64,000 nt of DNA. Source: Saccharum officinarum (taxonomy: Eukaryota; Streptophyta; Magnoliopsida; Poales; Poaceae). The notes under the pieces were generated by a model, which saw nothing but the letters and a program-made list of their open reading frames with translations, had not been told where the DNA came from and made no database searches. Position numbers and translations under genes: made by a program. Of the stretch, positions 11,680 through 23,515 are shown one piece after another. Positions within the stretch are counted from its first letter, which is position 1. Every line of letters begins with the position of its first letter. The DNA is taken from contig CM036170.1 of NCBI GenBank assembly GCA_020631735.1, positions 71,501,737 to 71,565,736 of the forward strand, in the 5' to 3' direction.

Positions 11680-13148
11680 TGTAAGTGCATTCGCCCCCGA
11701 TGTGGGTTTTGGATAATTAATGACAATCAAATTAGGGACTAATACATGTATCAAGTGTAATCTACAGATGTTAGTCCATTGATGGAATTGAAAAAGAATA
11801 TTTGGTGAATTATAGCACCCTAAATTTTGATGGACAAAATGCGCTTCGACTCAAGGGCTTCAACACCGTTTATTTTGATTTGAGTCATAGGCAACACCGC
11901 ACTATCAAGAGGGATACAAATTTAGTTGGCAAAATGAGGATAAAAAGTGCTCTTGTCGAAGCTTAGTAGGCTGGAGAGACGTGCACCGGAAGTTCCGGTG
12001 TGCCGCACCGGAAGTTTCGGTCGCTGGCGCCCCCGCGCGCCCGCGTGCGAGTATTTTGTTCCGGTCTCCGTCTGGAAGTTCCGGAACTCACCGGAAGTTC
12101 CGGTCAGGCACCAGAAGTTCTAGTTGGTGTAGTTTGCGCGCACGTTCGCATGCGAGAGAATTGTTCTGGGTTCTGTCTGGAGGTTCCGATATGGACCAGA
12201 AGTTCCGGTCCTAGCACCGGAAGTTCCGGTGAACCCGAGTTGACTAACAAGACCAACAGTCTGATCTCGTTTGACTAGAAGTTCCGGTGGCTTCCACCAG
12301 AACTTTCAGTGGCTCATCTGAGCCCGAGTATATAAGCTACTCACTTCATTTCTAACCATTGCCCGAGTTTTGCACATTCATTTCTGCTCTCCCAACTCTC
12401 TCCAAGTTGTGACTCACCCACTTTCTCTCCCCCTTTGCCTCCAAGCTTCAATCTTCAATTGTTTGAGCTAGGGACGTGAGATTTGAGAGCGGGAGCATCG
12501 ATCTTCGACTTGAGCACTTGGATTCCTCGTTTTGCCGGCTTGATTTGTGTTTGTTTCTCTTAGGTTCTTGGAACCCTAGCCGGCTAGGCGTTCTTCGTGG
12601 TTGCCCGTATTGATTGATTTGTGAGGGCACCCCGAAGTGTTTGTATCACTCTTTGATCCTTAGTGGAAATCTCAAGTAGCCTTCGTGGTTGCTTGAAGGA
12701 GGAGACCTTAGTGGTCAGACCTTCGTGGTCACCTCAACAATGAGGAAGTAGGAACTCCTTAGTGGCGGTAGCATCGACTACCCTTTGTTCTTGTGTTCTT
12801 GTTGTTCTTCCTCTTTGCCCCCATCTTCTTAGGTGGGAGGTCCCGATCTACGGTTTGGTGTGGTGCCAAGCCTTGAGAAGTTCAACATACTCATCAACAA
12901 CCTCTAGGAGGGTGCGGTAACACTTGGATTTGAAATCCCAACTCGATTCACTTTGATTTCGTAGCTCATTTAGGGCACCAGAAGTTCTGAAGGTCTGCAC
13001 CATAAGTTCTGGTCCCCCTTACTGGAACTTTTGATCCAGACCACCGGAACTTCCGGTCTGGTATTTAACTTCCGCAAATTCAAGTTTGTGAGTTTAGGTT
13101 TTGCAAAAAGGCCTATTCACCCCCCTCTAGGCCAATTAGGTCCTTTCA
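11680..13148 (+). repeat. 3' LTR of element G
   Basis: The LTR begins TGTAAGTGCATTCGCCCCCG and ends GGTCCTTTCA. A cluster of CCGGAAGTTCCGG-type motifs fills 11987-12310. A TATA box (GAGTATATAAGC, about 12326) follows directly. A few further motif copies lie near the 3' end (about 12975-13060). U3 is thus roughly 650 bp. Confidence 0.75.
11987..12310. repeat. Cluster of CCGGAAGTTCCGG inverted-repeat motifs in U3
   Basis: About ten copies, some degenerate, of CCGGAA-G-TTCCGG (arms are perfect inverted repeats around one base) lie upstream of the TATA box of LTR G. Examples are CACCGGAAGTTCCGGT and CTGGAAGTTCCGG. Spacing is irregular, so this is not a simple tandem array. Confidence 0.8.
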
Positions 13149-13358
13149 AGGAGACCCCCTCAAAAGATATCTCATCATACACAGCAATACAAATTAGATG
13201 TAGGATGTAGGTATTACGCCCTCACGGCGGCCAAACCTGGATAAAAACCTTGTTGTGTCTTGCGTCACCATCTAGTTCGTAGCTTGCGCACCTGTCTACC
13301 GATAAATCACTACCTTGGGCATACCCCTCGGTAAACTGTCGATCAGGTTTTGTCGACA

Positions 13359-13983
13359 GCCAGGGACTCACTAGTTCGTTAGGACTCCTCAGCATTCGGG
13401 TTCTTCGTGGATCTTGCTATGTCTCATTGGTGTGCTGTCAATGTTCTCCATGCTGTTCGGATCAGGGTGCTAATCTTGGGTAGCACATCGGGGATCTTGA
13501 TACGCACATGGCAGATGATGTTGGCAAGCTTTCAAGGTTTTTCTTTGACCCTGCTACAAAACTTATTCTTCATCTTCTAGCAAGCTCAGGGACTAAGTGG
13601 CTACACTTCACCTAGTGGTGAATGTAGTGCTTCTCTTCTAACTTACACTCCTTATTGACTAAGGAGTCTAAGTGGCTACACTTCATCGACAAAGATTTCT
13701 CAAATTTTTATCTTGAGCCCCTTACATCCTACTGGTGAACCTTACTTGGATCAAGTTCGAGGTCTGTCGGACAGTCAAACAGCTCGGCATGCATCTTCAT
13801 AGCTCAGCTGGGTGTTTAGACAGCTCGACAGGCACCTTCACCGCTCAAAGTCACTAGTCTAGTTGGTTAGCATTCACATTCACCGATTGGTTCGTTAACT
13901 TAAAGAGGTCGGCTTCGTGACAAACAACTCGGACTTGATCAAGGCGGTGTCACTATGCGGATCCAAGACGCTTAGGGACTAGC
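13359..13983 (+). mobile_element. 3' internal tail of a second Tat-type element (H)
   Basis: Non-coding sequence with the lineage's 3'-tail words (CTCAGGGACTAAGTGGC, CTTAGGGACTAGC) ends exactly at an LTR start at 13984. Two short repeats, GTGGCTACACTTCA at about 13592 and 13672, are shared with the F tail (GTGGGCACACTTCACCTAG). No coding sequence remains. Confidence 0.65.
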
Positions 13984-14402
13984 TGTGGGGGGTCTGACCC
14001 TTGGTACCCATGGAAGGCTACATGGGCCGCGCCACCGGACGCGGCCTAACCCACAAAATCACGGCATACGGCGCACGACACAGGTCAGCGTGCACCGCAA
14101 GGCTAAGAAGATATTGTATTGTACCAAATAGGATATTCTCCTTGTAGCCATACCCCTATAGAATATATAAGGTAAGGCAGGGGTCCCCTAGTCGACATCT
14201 ACATCTCAATCTCATACTTAATTAATACAAAATAAACAGAGCACATGACGTAGGGTTTTACGTCATGCTGATGGCCTGAATCTGTATAAATCTTGTGTCT
14301 TATGTCTCTGTTACCATCTCGCTCCTGATCTCGCTCACCTCTATGACAAATCTACCACCTCGGGCTACCTCTTGGTGGATTGCTAAGCAAGTTTAGTCGA
14401 TA
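13984..14402 (+). repeat. LTR copy 1 of element H
   Basis: 419 bp, starting TGTGGGGGGTCTGACCC and ending AGTTTAGTCGATA, where the usual terminal CA has become TA. It is closely similar along its whole length to LTR copy 2 at 14435. AATATATAAGG near 14162 is a TATA candidate. Confidence 0.8.
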
Positions 14403-14434
14403 GTTGGCGCGCCAGGTAGGGGGTCACCTCGTCC
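14403..14434 (+). promoter_or_regulatory. Primer-binding-site segment of element H
   Basis: The 32 bp between the two LTRs begin GTTGGCGCGCCAGGTAGGGG, the sequence that follows 5' LTRs in grass Tat-type elements. It is the entire remaining internal region of this unit. Confidence 0.7.
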
Positions 14435-14854
14435 TGTGGGGGGTCTGACCCCCGGTACCCACGACATACTACATGGGTGGCGCCACCAGAGGTGGCCCAA
14501 CCCACAAAATCACGGCATGCGATGCACGACATAGGTCGGTGTGCACCGTAAGGCTACAAGAAGATATTGTATTGTACCAAATAGGATATTCTCCTTGTAA
14601 TTGTACCCCTCTAGAATATATAGGAGGGGCAGGGGTCCCCAAGTCGACATCTACATCCCAATCTCATACTCAATCAATACAAAATAAACAGAGCATAGGA
14701 CGTAGGGTTTTACGTCATGCTGATGGCATGAACCTATATAAATCATGTGTCTTGTATCTCTATTACCATCTCACTCCTGATCTCGCTCACCTCTACGACA
14801 AATCTACCACCTCGGGCTACCCCTTGGTGGACTGTCGAGCAAGTTTAGTCGACA
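14435..14854 (+). repeat. LTR copy 2 of element H
   Basis: 420 bp, starting TGTGGGGGGTCTGACCC and ending AGTTTAGTCGACA. It is in the same orientation as copy 1 and separated from it by only 32 bp. No matching target duplication was found around the pair: CTAGC before copy 1, GAATA after copy 2. Confidence 0.8.
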
Positions 14855-15600
14855 GAATACCATAGAGCCCATGGGGGGCCTTCGTTCAACTAAGCCTCGC
14901 ACGGTAACACGGCCCATACGCCTGTGACTCGGACACGCCGGCGATGGCAACACAACGCTCTCCCTTTGCTAGTCCGACGTCCGTCCCCTTCGACCACCTT
15001 CTCACCGGTGAACATGCTTCCCTCTTTCTTCTCCTCTGCTCTCGGGTGCAAGGGTTCCTTGTGTCTATGTTTCTTGATTTGCGTTGCCCCCCTTCTTGAT
15101 TCGAGAAGTATGGTTTCTACTTCTCTGTTCTATTTTCTATATTTTCACTAGACTGTAGTTTTATAGACGGAACTGCTGGCATTCGGACGTCTGACGGATA
15201 CGATCCATCGGACGGTACCATGACCCATGCGATTTGTTTCCTACATACGTGTGCCTGCACTGCGCGTCTGTGCCAGCATGCCCCCACCCACGCCTGCATT
15301 CTGTGTGCCATGCGGGGCCCGTGCCACCCCTACGTCACCCGCGCCGCGCACTCATGCCCCCTCCTACTTCCCACGCGCATCACATATGCAACATCTGATC
15401 TACTTCTGAAATATCTAGATGCAACACTTACAACATATGTCCGAAGAAACACTTGAAACATGCTTCTAAAAACACCTGCAAAAACACCTAAAAACTCTTG
15501 AAAACCATTGCAAACATGCGCAAGATCTAGATAAAACGCTTCCAACATATGTGCGAAACATATACAATATTCAGATAAACACATTTGTAACATACGACTA
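14855..15600. mobile_element. Left part of a DNA-transposon-like region interrupted by element D
   Basis: The region is GC-rich at first, then carries the repeated words GCAACATATG, GAAACACTTG and AACATGC between about 15385 and 15600. The same words resume right after element D (31739-31890: TTGCAACATACG, GCAACATATC, GAAACACTCGC). The two flanks therefore belong to one older element, perhaps Mutator-like. Termini were not resolved. The ORF at 14924-15151 shows no known domain. Confidence 0.45.
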
Positions 15601-17808
15601 TGTAACACTTCGGGTGTTAAGCATTGCATTAGCATTTTAAATCACACGCTTGAGCATCATATTGCATTCATTATCGCATGTAATGAAAGTATAACCTTGA
15701 ATTGAAATAGGTGAAACATGACATTGAAACGTGAATGTTGCATGTGCTTGTCTAAATACAAATTTTGGCCATGATCATGCTTGTATGCTATTAAAACATG
15801 TTTAGTCATTAGTGCAAATACCCTAGAAATGTTCAGCAACATTTTTGGAGCAACTTTGTTATTCAAAGTTTTGTCAAATTTTTGCTTTAAAAATTTGTTT
15901 CTAAAAATGGTCAAAATACCTTTCTGTTAGCTTTTACTTCCCAATTCAAAATATATGCAAAATTTTGAGTTGGTCCCTTAATAAAAGTAGTAGAGAATTA
16001 AATTCTAAGCAACTTTCATTTTGGGCCATTTTCAGAAAAAAGTCATTTTATTGCTCAAAATGGTATTTGAAACCTGATATTTGAAAAATTCCTTAGAAAT
16101 GAAATTGGAAAATGCTTTTCTTGTTTAAACGGGTCGTCGCCTCACTTTCAGCCCGTTGGCCGAAGCGGCCCAGCTCCCCGCGCGCGCGCCTGGCCTTGGC
16201 CCAGCCTACTTCAGCGGCCCAGCCCACGCCGCACGCCTCCCTCCCTCACGCGCGCGACGCCCTGTCCGACCGTGCGCAGACGTGCGACGCCGCGTGGCGG
16301 CCGCATGCCGGCGTCGTCCACTGTGTGGACGCCGGTGTCCCCCGCGCACTCGGCTCCACAGCACCACGCCTGCGCCTCTGCCTCCACTCCACTCCCCATT
16401 CACTCTCTCTCTCGCTCCCTTTGGAAAACCTGAATGGGAGCAAAAATCGCCCACACCCGCCACCGCTTGCCACCATCTCCGCCACCGCGTTCCGACACCG
16501 GTGAGCTGCCTCCGCTCGATTGCCCATGCGCCGCGCTCCGCCACCTCCTCCTCTCCACCGAACAAGCCACCGTGTTGTCTTGCTCGCGACGGTAAGGCTC
16601 AATCAAGCGTTTCTTGCATGCGCCACCATGGCCGGGTCGCCGAGCTCATGCTCCGCCCGTCGGCATCCTCGCTTCTCCTCTATCCCCGTGATCCGCTTTC
16701 TGTGTTAGCCATTTCCTCGCGGACCTCGTGCGCACCCCATTTTCGTCCGATCATGACCGAGGATGGCCATTGGCCGTCGACGACCACCGTGCTGCCATGA
16801 TGCCGTGGACGCCGGCGTGTCATGCGTGACCGTGCCCCCCTCTATTCTCTGGGCCAGACGCCCATGGGCCGAAGCCCCGAGCCAGGCCGGCTCGCCCTCC
16901 CCATGCTGGCTATTGAGGCCGAGAGCGACCATGGGGCGGTGGTTTCCGTGGGCCGGTGTAAGGTCCTAGATGGCTAGAGGGGGGTGAATAGCCTATAAAA
17001 AATCCTACACAAGCCACTAAGCAAACTTGTTAGAATAACAAACGGCGTAAAACGAGATTTGCTTAGCCTACGGTTGTGATGCAAGCCTCCTATCCACAAG
17101 TCTAGTAGATTAAGATCTCTAGTTAACACAAGGGCTATGTCACTAAACTTACACTAGTGAGCAAGCTAACAACTACTAGCAAAGGCTAACACTAGAGCTA
17201 CACAAGATAACTAGTAAAAGTAAATGCGAGAGAGAGGATTGTGAATCTTATACCGACGGTGGAGTGAAGATGATGCCAATCACCAAGACGATATACAATC
17301 AATCAATATTGACAACAACACAATATGAAGACCAATCACCGGGAGACAAGAGACACAATATTTTTGTTCACCCGGTGTTCACTTGTGCACCGACAAGCTA
17401 CGTCACCGGTTGTGTCGACCAACACTTAGATGGTTCCTCGGTGTGACCCTCAAGTCACTTGCCCCTCAAGGCACGCCCCGCAAGGCACCGCAAGACACCA
17501 CTCTCAAGTGAGGTAACTCAATGACACGCGCAATGTAATAGAGTTTCTTTTGGCACTCCGCCGAGGAAAGCACAAGAACCTCTTACAATCAACCGGAGGT
17601 GACCAAGAACAATCACCTTCTCTTGCCAACGCCTCCAACAATCTCCAAGCCGGCTAGGAGCGGTACTCTCCAAGAGTAATAAGAAATCCACCGGCTAAAC
17701 CACCTACAAGTGCCACTAGATGCCCTCAAGCTATGCAATGCACTTTGGGATCACTCAATCTCACTTTTGATTTGCAATCAAGCAAGAGAGATGAGTGGGA
17801 GGAGATGT

Positions 17809-20182
17809 TGAAGGGTCGAGATGGCGGACTAGAGGGGGGGTGAATAGTCCTTTCTAAAACTTAAACGCGTAGGCTAACCAAAACAAATGCGGAAATAAAC
17901 TTATCGGTCTAGCCAAGACTACACCCCTCTATCTAAGTTCTCTAGCACCTTGCAAAGATCCTAATTAAGCAACTAAGGTGCTAAGCTTACCAAGAGCTCA
18001 CCTAATCAATTCTAGAGCAAGGTCACACAAACCTATGCACTAGTACTTTGCCAAGCGAGGGAGCTCCTACACAACTAGTGAAGCAAAAGCACAAAGCCTA
18101 AGCTCGCTAGCAAAGCTCAATAACAAGGCAACTAATACCAAATTAGAGAGCGCAAAACACTTAGCTACACAAACTAAGCAATGTGACTAACAAGGTTACA
18201 CAAACCAAATTAGCCACGCAAAGGGGATACTTCTAGCTACACAAGCAAGAAGATAACTAGCAAGCTACCCAAGCAAACTAGTTACGAGAGCAACTACACA
18301 AGCACAAGTATATATGAAAGTAAATACAAGCTTGTGTTGCACGAAAGCAAACCACCGAGAAGAGTAGACAATGTTGACACGGTGATTTTCTCCCGAGGTT
18401 CACTTGATTGCCACCAAGCTACGTCCCCGTTGTGTCGACCAACACTTCGTGGTTCGGCGGCTAATCGGTCACACACCGAGCCTCTCAAAAGGCACCGCAA
18501 GAACCCACCATAAAGTGTGGTAGCTCAATGACACGCTCAACTAGAGTTGCTCTTCGCGATCCCCGCGGGGTGAGCACAATCCCCCTCACAAAGCTTCTCC
18601 GGAGCCCCGCACAATCTTCTTGCGAGCTTCGACGGAGCCACAAGCCACCAAGCCGTCTAGGAGGTGGCAACCTCCAAGAGTAACAAGCACCACCGGCTTG
18701 CAATACGATCACCTAGTGCCACACGATGCAATCTCTCAAAGCAACGCACTAGAATCGCTCTCTCACTCGATCCGATGAACACTATCAAGCATGAGTGAGT
18801 TAGAGGGCTCCCAAGCACTACCACACAAGTCACAAAGACTATAGTGTGCTCAGCTACCGGCCATGGCCGGCCACAACGTCTATTTATAACCCCACGGTCA
18901 AATAGAGCCGCTACCCCTTCACTGGGTCTTTTTCGAGATGACCGGACGCGGTGGTCAAAACTGACCGGACGCGGTGGTCAGTAGCGTGCTCCAACGGCTA
19001 GTTTTCGCGCGTACAAACTTGTATTGACCGGACGCGGTGGTCACTAATGGGACCGGACGCGGTGGTCGCAGCGAAACAGCGAACAGAGAGGTTCCAGCAA
19101 GCTCCCGAAGTGACCGGACGCGTCCGGTCATCACTGACCGGACTCGCTGCAGCGTCCGGTCATTTTCGCCCACGAAAAACACTGACCGGACGCGGTGGTC
19201 GCAGCTGACCGGACGCGGTGGTCGAAACTGACCGGACGCGGTGGTCACGCGTCCGATCACAGACCACCCTTCGGTAAAACGGCGATATCTCTTAGCTCCG
19301 AACTCCGATTTCGATGATCTTGGACATTTTGGAAAGCTTACTCAGAGGGCTACACAACCCACTAAAGCACTTGATCCAATTCACAATGGATCAAAGCAGT
19401 ATTCCACTCTAAGAGCCATCCTAGTGTCCGAAGAACACCGAAAAACATTTATCTCTTCTCTAAGTTGATCAACACCAACTCCAACACCTTCTCCTTTGCA
19501 AATGTGCCAACACCACCATGTGTACACCACCATGTGCATATGTGTTAGCTTTTCATAAACATTTTCAAAGGGTTAGACACTCAACTTGCCTCGCCACTCG
19601 ATCCTAACACGTATGCAAAGTTAGATCGCTCAAGTGGCACTAGATGACCGATATGCAAACAAGTTTGCCCCTCTTGATAGTACGGCCATCTATCCTAAAC
19701 CCGGTCATAAACTTCTCTACACACCTATGACCGGTGAAATGGAAATGCCCTAAGTTATACCTTTGCCTTGCTTATTCCACTCCATCTCCTCCGACGTTGA
19801 TACAACACATGCACCAACCATATCACAAATGATATGATCCACTTCATATCATCATGTGGCCTTGGTCCATCGATCTTGACCTCACTTGCTCTTCACCGTT
19901 GCATCGGTCCATCGGTGCCAAGTCTTGCTCAAGCTTCACCGCTTCACGGTCCATCGCTCTAAAGCCTCTAACTTGCCCTTCACACTTGCAACCGGTCCGT
20001 CGAGCCAAGCCTCATCTTGATCTTCTCCACCTTGGTCACATGACTCCATGTCATGTCTCATATGCAATGAGCTCCTTCATGACACCATCACCTGTGGACT
20101 AATCTCCTGTGTATCTCACATAACCACATATTAGTCCACCTAAGTTGTCACTCAATTACCAAAACCAAACAAGGACCTTTCA
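17809..20182 (-). repeat. 3' LTR of element C
   Basis: Plus-strand reading starts TGAAGGGTCGAGATGGC and ends AAGGACCTTTCA. It is the same length as the right copy, with every position offset by 7612. Reading on the minus strand from the 20182 end, U3 contains the GACCGGACGCG cluster (18939-19262), and then a TATA box (TATTTATAACC on plus, about 18882). R and U5 occupy 17809-18870. Confidence 0.92.
18939..19262. repeat. ACCGGACGC motif cluster in LTR C (left copy)
   Basis: About nine copies of TGACCGGACGCGGTGGTC and its variants lie here, including one perfect palindrome ACCGGACGCGTCCGGT near 19112 and the reverse half-site GCGTCCGGTCA. They sit directly upstream of the LTR's TATA box in the direction of transcription. 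The cluster is repeated at 26551-26874 in the other LTR. Confidence 0.85.
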
Positions 20183-20196
20183 ATCTCCCCCTTTTT
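20183..20196 (-). promoter_or_regulatory. Polypurine tract of element C
   Basis: Minus strand AAAAAGGGGGAGAT directly abuts the left LTR, as required for plus-strand DNA synthesis. Confidence 0.85.
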
Positions 20197-23100
20197 GGTA
20201 ATTGATGACAACTCTACAAAGATATGGAAATTAAGTTCCTTTGAACTTTATGCCACTTATCCAACATTTAAGCTCTATGTTAGAATTTGGATAAGCACCA
20301 TAAAATCCAACTTGGTAGTGATAACTCCCCTACATATGTGCTCAAATGGTTTTGTTTCAAGCTTGCACATATGCATAAATATGAAATGTGTGGGAGGGTT
20401 AGCACTACTAAGTGATGCTAAGGTGTATAGAATAAACCTTTGTAGCTTGATACCAATTAGTAGCTTGATACCATTTGAAAAACACAAGTTTACCACCATC
20501 CTTAGCATCATGAGTAGCTAGACATCAAAAACACTAGAAACCTCGTGAGATCAACATTATAAGCAAGGTTCTAGTTTTTGCATGATAATCATAAGTCTAG
20601 CTAACATCCTATGCATGCTAGTTATCAAATCATCATTCAAGTTCTATAACTAGCATACACCACACAAGCATGCATATTGAATTTAAGAACTTTATGCAAT
20701 GCAAGCAAGCACATGAATTATGCACATATCAAATGTAATCAATCAAAGTTCATGAGCTTGCTCCCCCTACTTGTGTGCTTTCTTTTCTTTATCCAAGAAT
20801 GTTTGATCCCCTTACATTCTTAAATGTTGCTCCCTCTTTGTTCATGTCCATGTCCAATCTTTCCAATCTCTCCCCAAAGCTCAAAAAGCTTTCATATCTT
20901 TGTCCAATCTCTCCCCCTTTGTCATCAATTTCCATAAAAGGTGTTCTTCTCAATTGATACAAAGGCTTGCATTGGGGTAGATGATTGAGACTTGAATATT
21001 GCATTTTTGATGAACATTACCACATATGTTGGAATGACAAACTTTATGGTTGCTCTTGAGATTCCACATAGGATCTTTGACCTTGATACCAATTGGTGGG
21101 GCTCCTCCCCCTATGTCATAGCATGTGTCATTCACTTGAGATACCACTTGAAGATGAGGGTAGCATTACTTGATTTGATCACTTAAAGTTGAGGATCACT
21201 TGTGAAACCATTGTCTTGCATGAATGATACCACGTGAAGATACCATGAGTAGGAATGTGATACCTTTTGAAAGAATTTTCTAGTATGGATCCACTTCGAA
21301 GGATTTGACAATAATATTCATTTCTTGAACATTCACTATCTTCATGAGTACCATTTGTAAGATATCACTTGTAAGTTGATGATCTAGACACCACTAGTGA
21401 ATACCACTCGGAAGATCAATTTGAGTCTAGATACCACTTGAAACAAACTAGATATCTATTTTCATTATTGTCTTGTGCTTGTACTCTTATCATTGTCATG
21501 AGCTTCTTGTATGACTTGAACTATGTTGATTTGCCTAAGATTCCAAGTCCGGTTTGATCCAATGACAAGCTTCTTCACTCCTCATGCTAAGGGTTATCTT
21601 GCCAATGTTGTACTTGTCACTTGTTAACAATCCAAACTAGATCAAGTGCTTGGGTTCACTAGCTCATGAACAAATTCATACTCATACCACTAGATCATTT
21701 AGACAATCAAGCAATAGTGGTAGGCTATGAATCTAAAATTTTTGTTTGTCATGCATGATCCTAATAAGCATGTACTATATGCACTAGCCACATACTAGTA
21801 AGGAATGAAATGATCATGCTCATTACAATGATACCTTTGCTATGTTGGAGTAGAGGATAGTCACATAGATTCCAATTCATTACTCCAATAGCAATATGAA
21901 GTCCAATTTATAAGCTTGGTGAAGACCAATCATCATAGATAAATCCATTCTTCACCCATATGAAAATGTAAACCACTTATGATCAAGTGCACTATCTCTT
22001 GAGTTGTGGTTGGCTTGCTTCATCTTTTTGATCAATGCTTGCATGAGAGAACTACTTAGAATACCACTTGAAAATACATGACTAGCTCTCTTTTGGGTGT
22101 TGCTTGCTCTTTAGATCAATCCTTTTGATTGCATCAACTAAGCATCACAAGTTCCTCGGATCACCACTTCCATGTTAGCCTTCCAAGTCCCAAACTTGGT
22201 TTCACCTACACACGGCGGCAAGCCCCTCACTAGGGAGAAGTGACCTTTCTCCAAAGAACCACTCTTGATACTCACTTGAAATGATATAGTTTGATTGATC
22301 CAAATGATGAACTCAATTTTGATGAATAATCCTTGAATCTACATTTGAGTCCAACTCTTTCTACTTGTTTAAGTCCTTTTCCTTCTACCAAATGATCTCC
22401 AATCATCACTAGAACTTAAACTTCACCTTCATCTTAAGTTTGATCTTGATCTTCAAATTGAGTACCAAATAAGTATACCAAGTATATTTCACAATACAAA
22501 AGTCTTGTACTCATTGCTCGTCATGCTTCTAGATCAATCCAAAACCAAACTTAGGTACCTCAACCACTTGTAAGCATGTTTCCAACTTGAGGACCTTTCA
22601 ATTAAAAGTGACTCTAGATTAATCCAATGATTTTCACTTTTCTGGCAGATTCTGTACCCTTCAAAGAATAATTCATATCTCCCAATGTACAGATCCAAAT
22701 GCCATAAAATTTGGTGGAGATGTGACTAACTAAGTCATCTAGCAGCTGTAAAAATTTGAGATTCATTTGACATCCAGATTGCTACCAGATTTCAAATCTT
22801 CCACCACTGCTACATGCTGAAAACTGCTGCACTAAAGCTGACAAGATATACTCCAAAGCCGAAGCATCTCTTATCCAATTCTCATGAAATTTCTACAGCA
22901 TATTCTTTCATAAGTGTAGAGCATGTATACCAAATTTCAAGCCAATCCAAATAGATTTGATCACTCAAACATGGCTAAGATCACTGCTAGCTCAGATTTT
23001 CAATATAGGACAGATTTCAATACATGAGCTATTTTTCAACAAAAGTGAATCAAACTTGAAACTAACTTGTTTGAATACTTTCACAAGACATATATCCATC

Positions 23101-23515
23101 CAATCCACTTACTAAATGTCATCTCATGAATTTATCCAACACAAATCAATCCAAACTTGATTGCTAAGCATTTAATCCATTCAATCATCTCATAGCAAGC
23201 AACATTGCACATTTATCCAATTCAATCAACTCATATGCACCCAAATAAAATGATCAACAAGAGATATACCTTGGTTAGCTCATGATCATCCAATAGCAAG
23301 CTTTTACTTAAATAAATTGCAAGCCATCAAATATATCCAATAAATCACCACAATCTTGAATGTTGCACTTGTATGTTGTAGCATTTGGACTCCACTTATT
23401 TTGACTTGGCATTGGGATAGAATATGCACTAAGCTTTAAAACTTGATTCAACATATGATGACCAATATGAATCCAAATGAATCAAGCCTCCAATGCTGAT
23501 AGTACCTACAAACAA
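20197..23515 (-). other. Non-coding internal region of element C
   Basis: 3.3 kb of AT-rich DNA lies downstream of gag. All six frames are broken into short ORFs (the longest is about 108 codons at 20195-20521, plus strand) and none resembles pol. Words of the form GATACCACTTGAA recur about ten times between 20445 and 22075. Examples are at 21138, 21225, 21428 and 22060. They match the sequence at the primer-site/LTR junction (25411-25424). Its role is unknown; length or structure for packaging is one possibility. Confidence 0.7.

Larger units (their letters stand above)
10819..13148 (+). mobile_element. Truncated Copia-like LTR retrotransposon (element G)
   Basis: The element starts with the first ~23 bp of its own LTR (TGTAAGTGCATTCGCCCCCG, 10819-10841). 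It then jumps into the end of an internal ORF, followed by a 3' UTR, a polypurine tract and a complete 3' LTR (11680-13148, 1469 bp, TG...CA). Flanks AGGGG (10814-10818) and AGGAG (13149-13153) are a plausible 5-bp target duplication with one mismatch. Nearly all of the 5' LTR and the gag-pol region are deleted. Read in reverse complement, the LTR start TGAAAGGACCTA...AGAGGGGGGTGAATAGG resembles LTRs B, C and E, so all four belong to one broad lineage. Confidence 0.75.
8280..13358 (+). mobile_element. Ty3/gypsy Tat-type retrotransposon, 5'-truncated (element F)
   Basis: Order on the plus strand: an antisense additional ORF (8360-9214), a non-coding 3' internal tail rich in CTCGGGGACT motifs (about 9700-10550), and then an LTR starting TGTGGGGG at 10555 and ending GTCGACA at 13358. 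An ORF of this kind in reverse orientation between pol and the 3' LTR is known from Tat-lineage elements of grasses. No gag, protease, RT, RNase H or integrase is present, so only the 3' third survives. The LTR was later split by a Copia-like element (10819-13148). The left edge is uncertain. Downstream the element abuts the 3' internal tail of a related element, so F may have inserted into it. Confidence 0.7.
10555..13358 (+). repeat. 3' LTR of element F, interrupted
   Basis: The LTR runs 10555-10818 and resumes at 13154, ending at 13358, for about 470 bp without the insertion. It begins TGTGGGGGTATTAACCC and ends TTTTGTCGACA. A TATA-like ACTATATAAGG sits at about 10798-10808. The interruption is the Copia-like element at 10819-13148. 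Confidence 0.75.

Noticed and set aside
16112..16969. GC-rich cluster of overlapping ORFs on both strands
   Set aside because: It is part of the D-family LTR, with element boundaries on both sides. Open frames follow from base composition.
18939..19262. Possible CRISPR-like array because of regularly recurring palindromic motifs
   Set aside because: Spacing is irregular, copies are degenerate and partly inverted, and the cluster sits in a eukaryotic LTR present twice with identical content.
20197..23515. Decayed pol in element C
   Set aside because: None of the six frames shows RT, integrase or RNase H words even with stops allowed, so absence is more likely than decay in such a young element.
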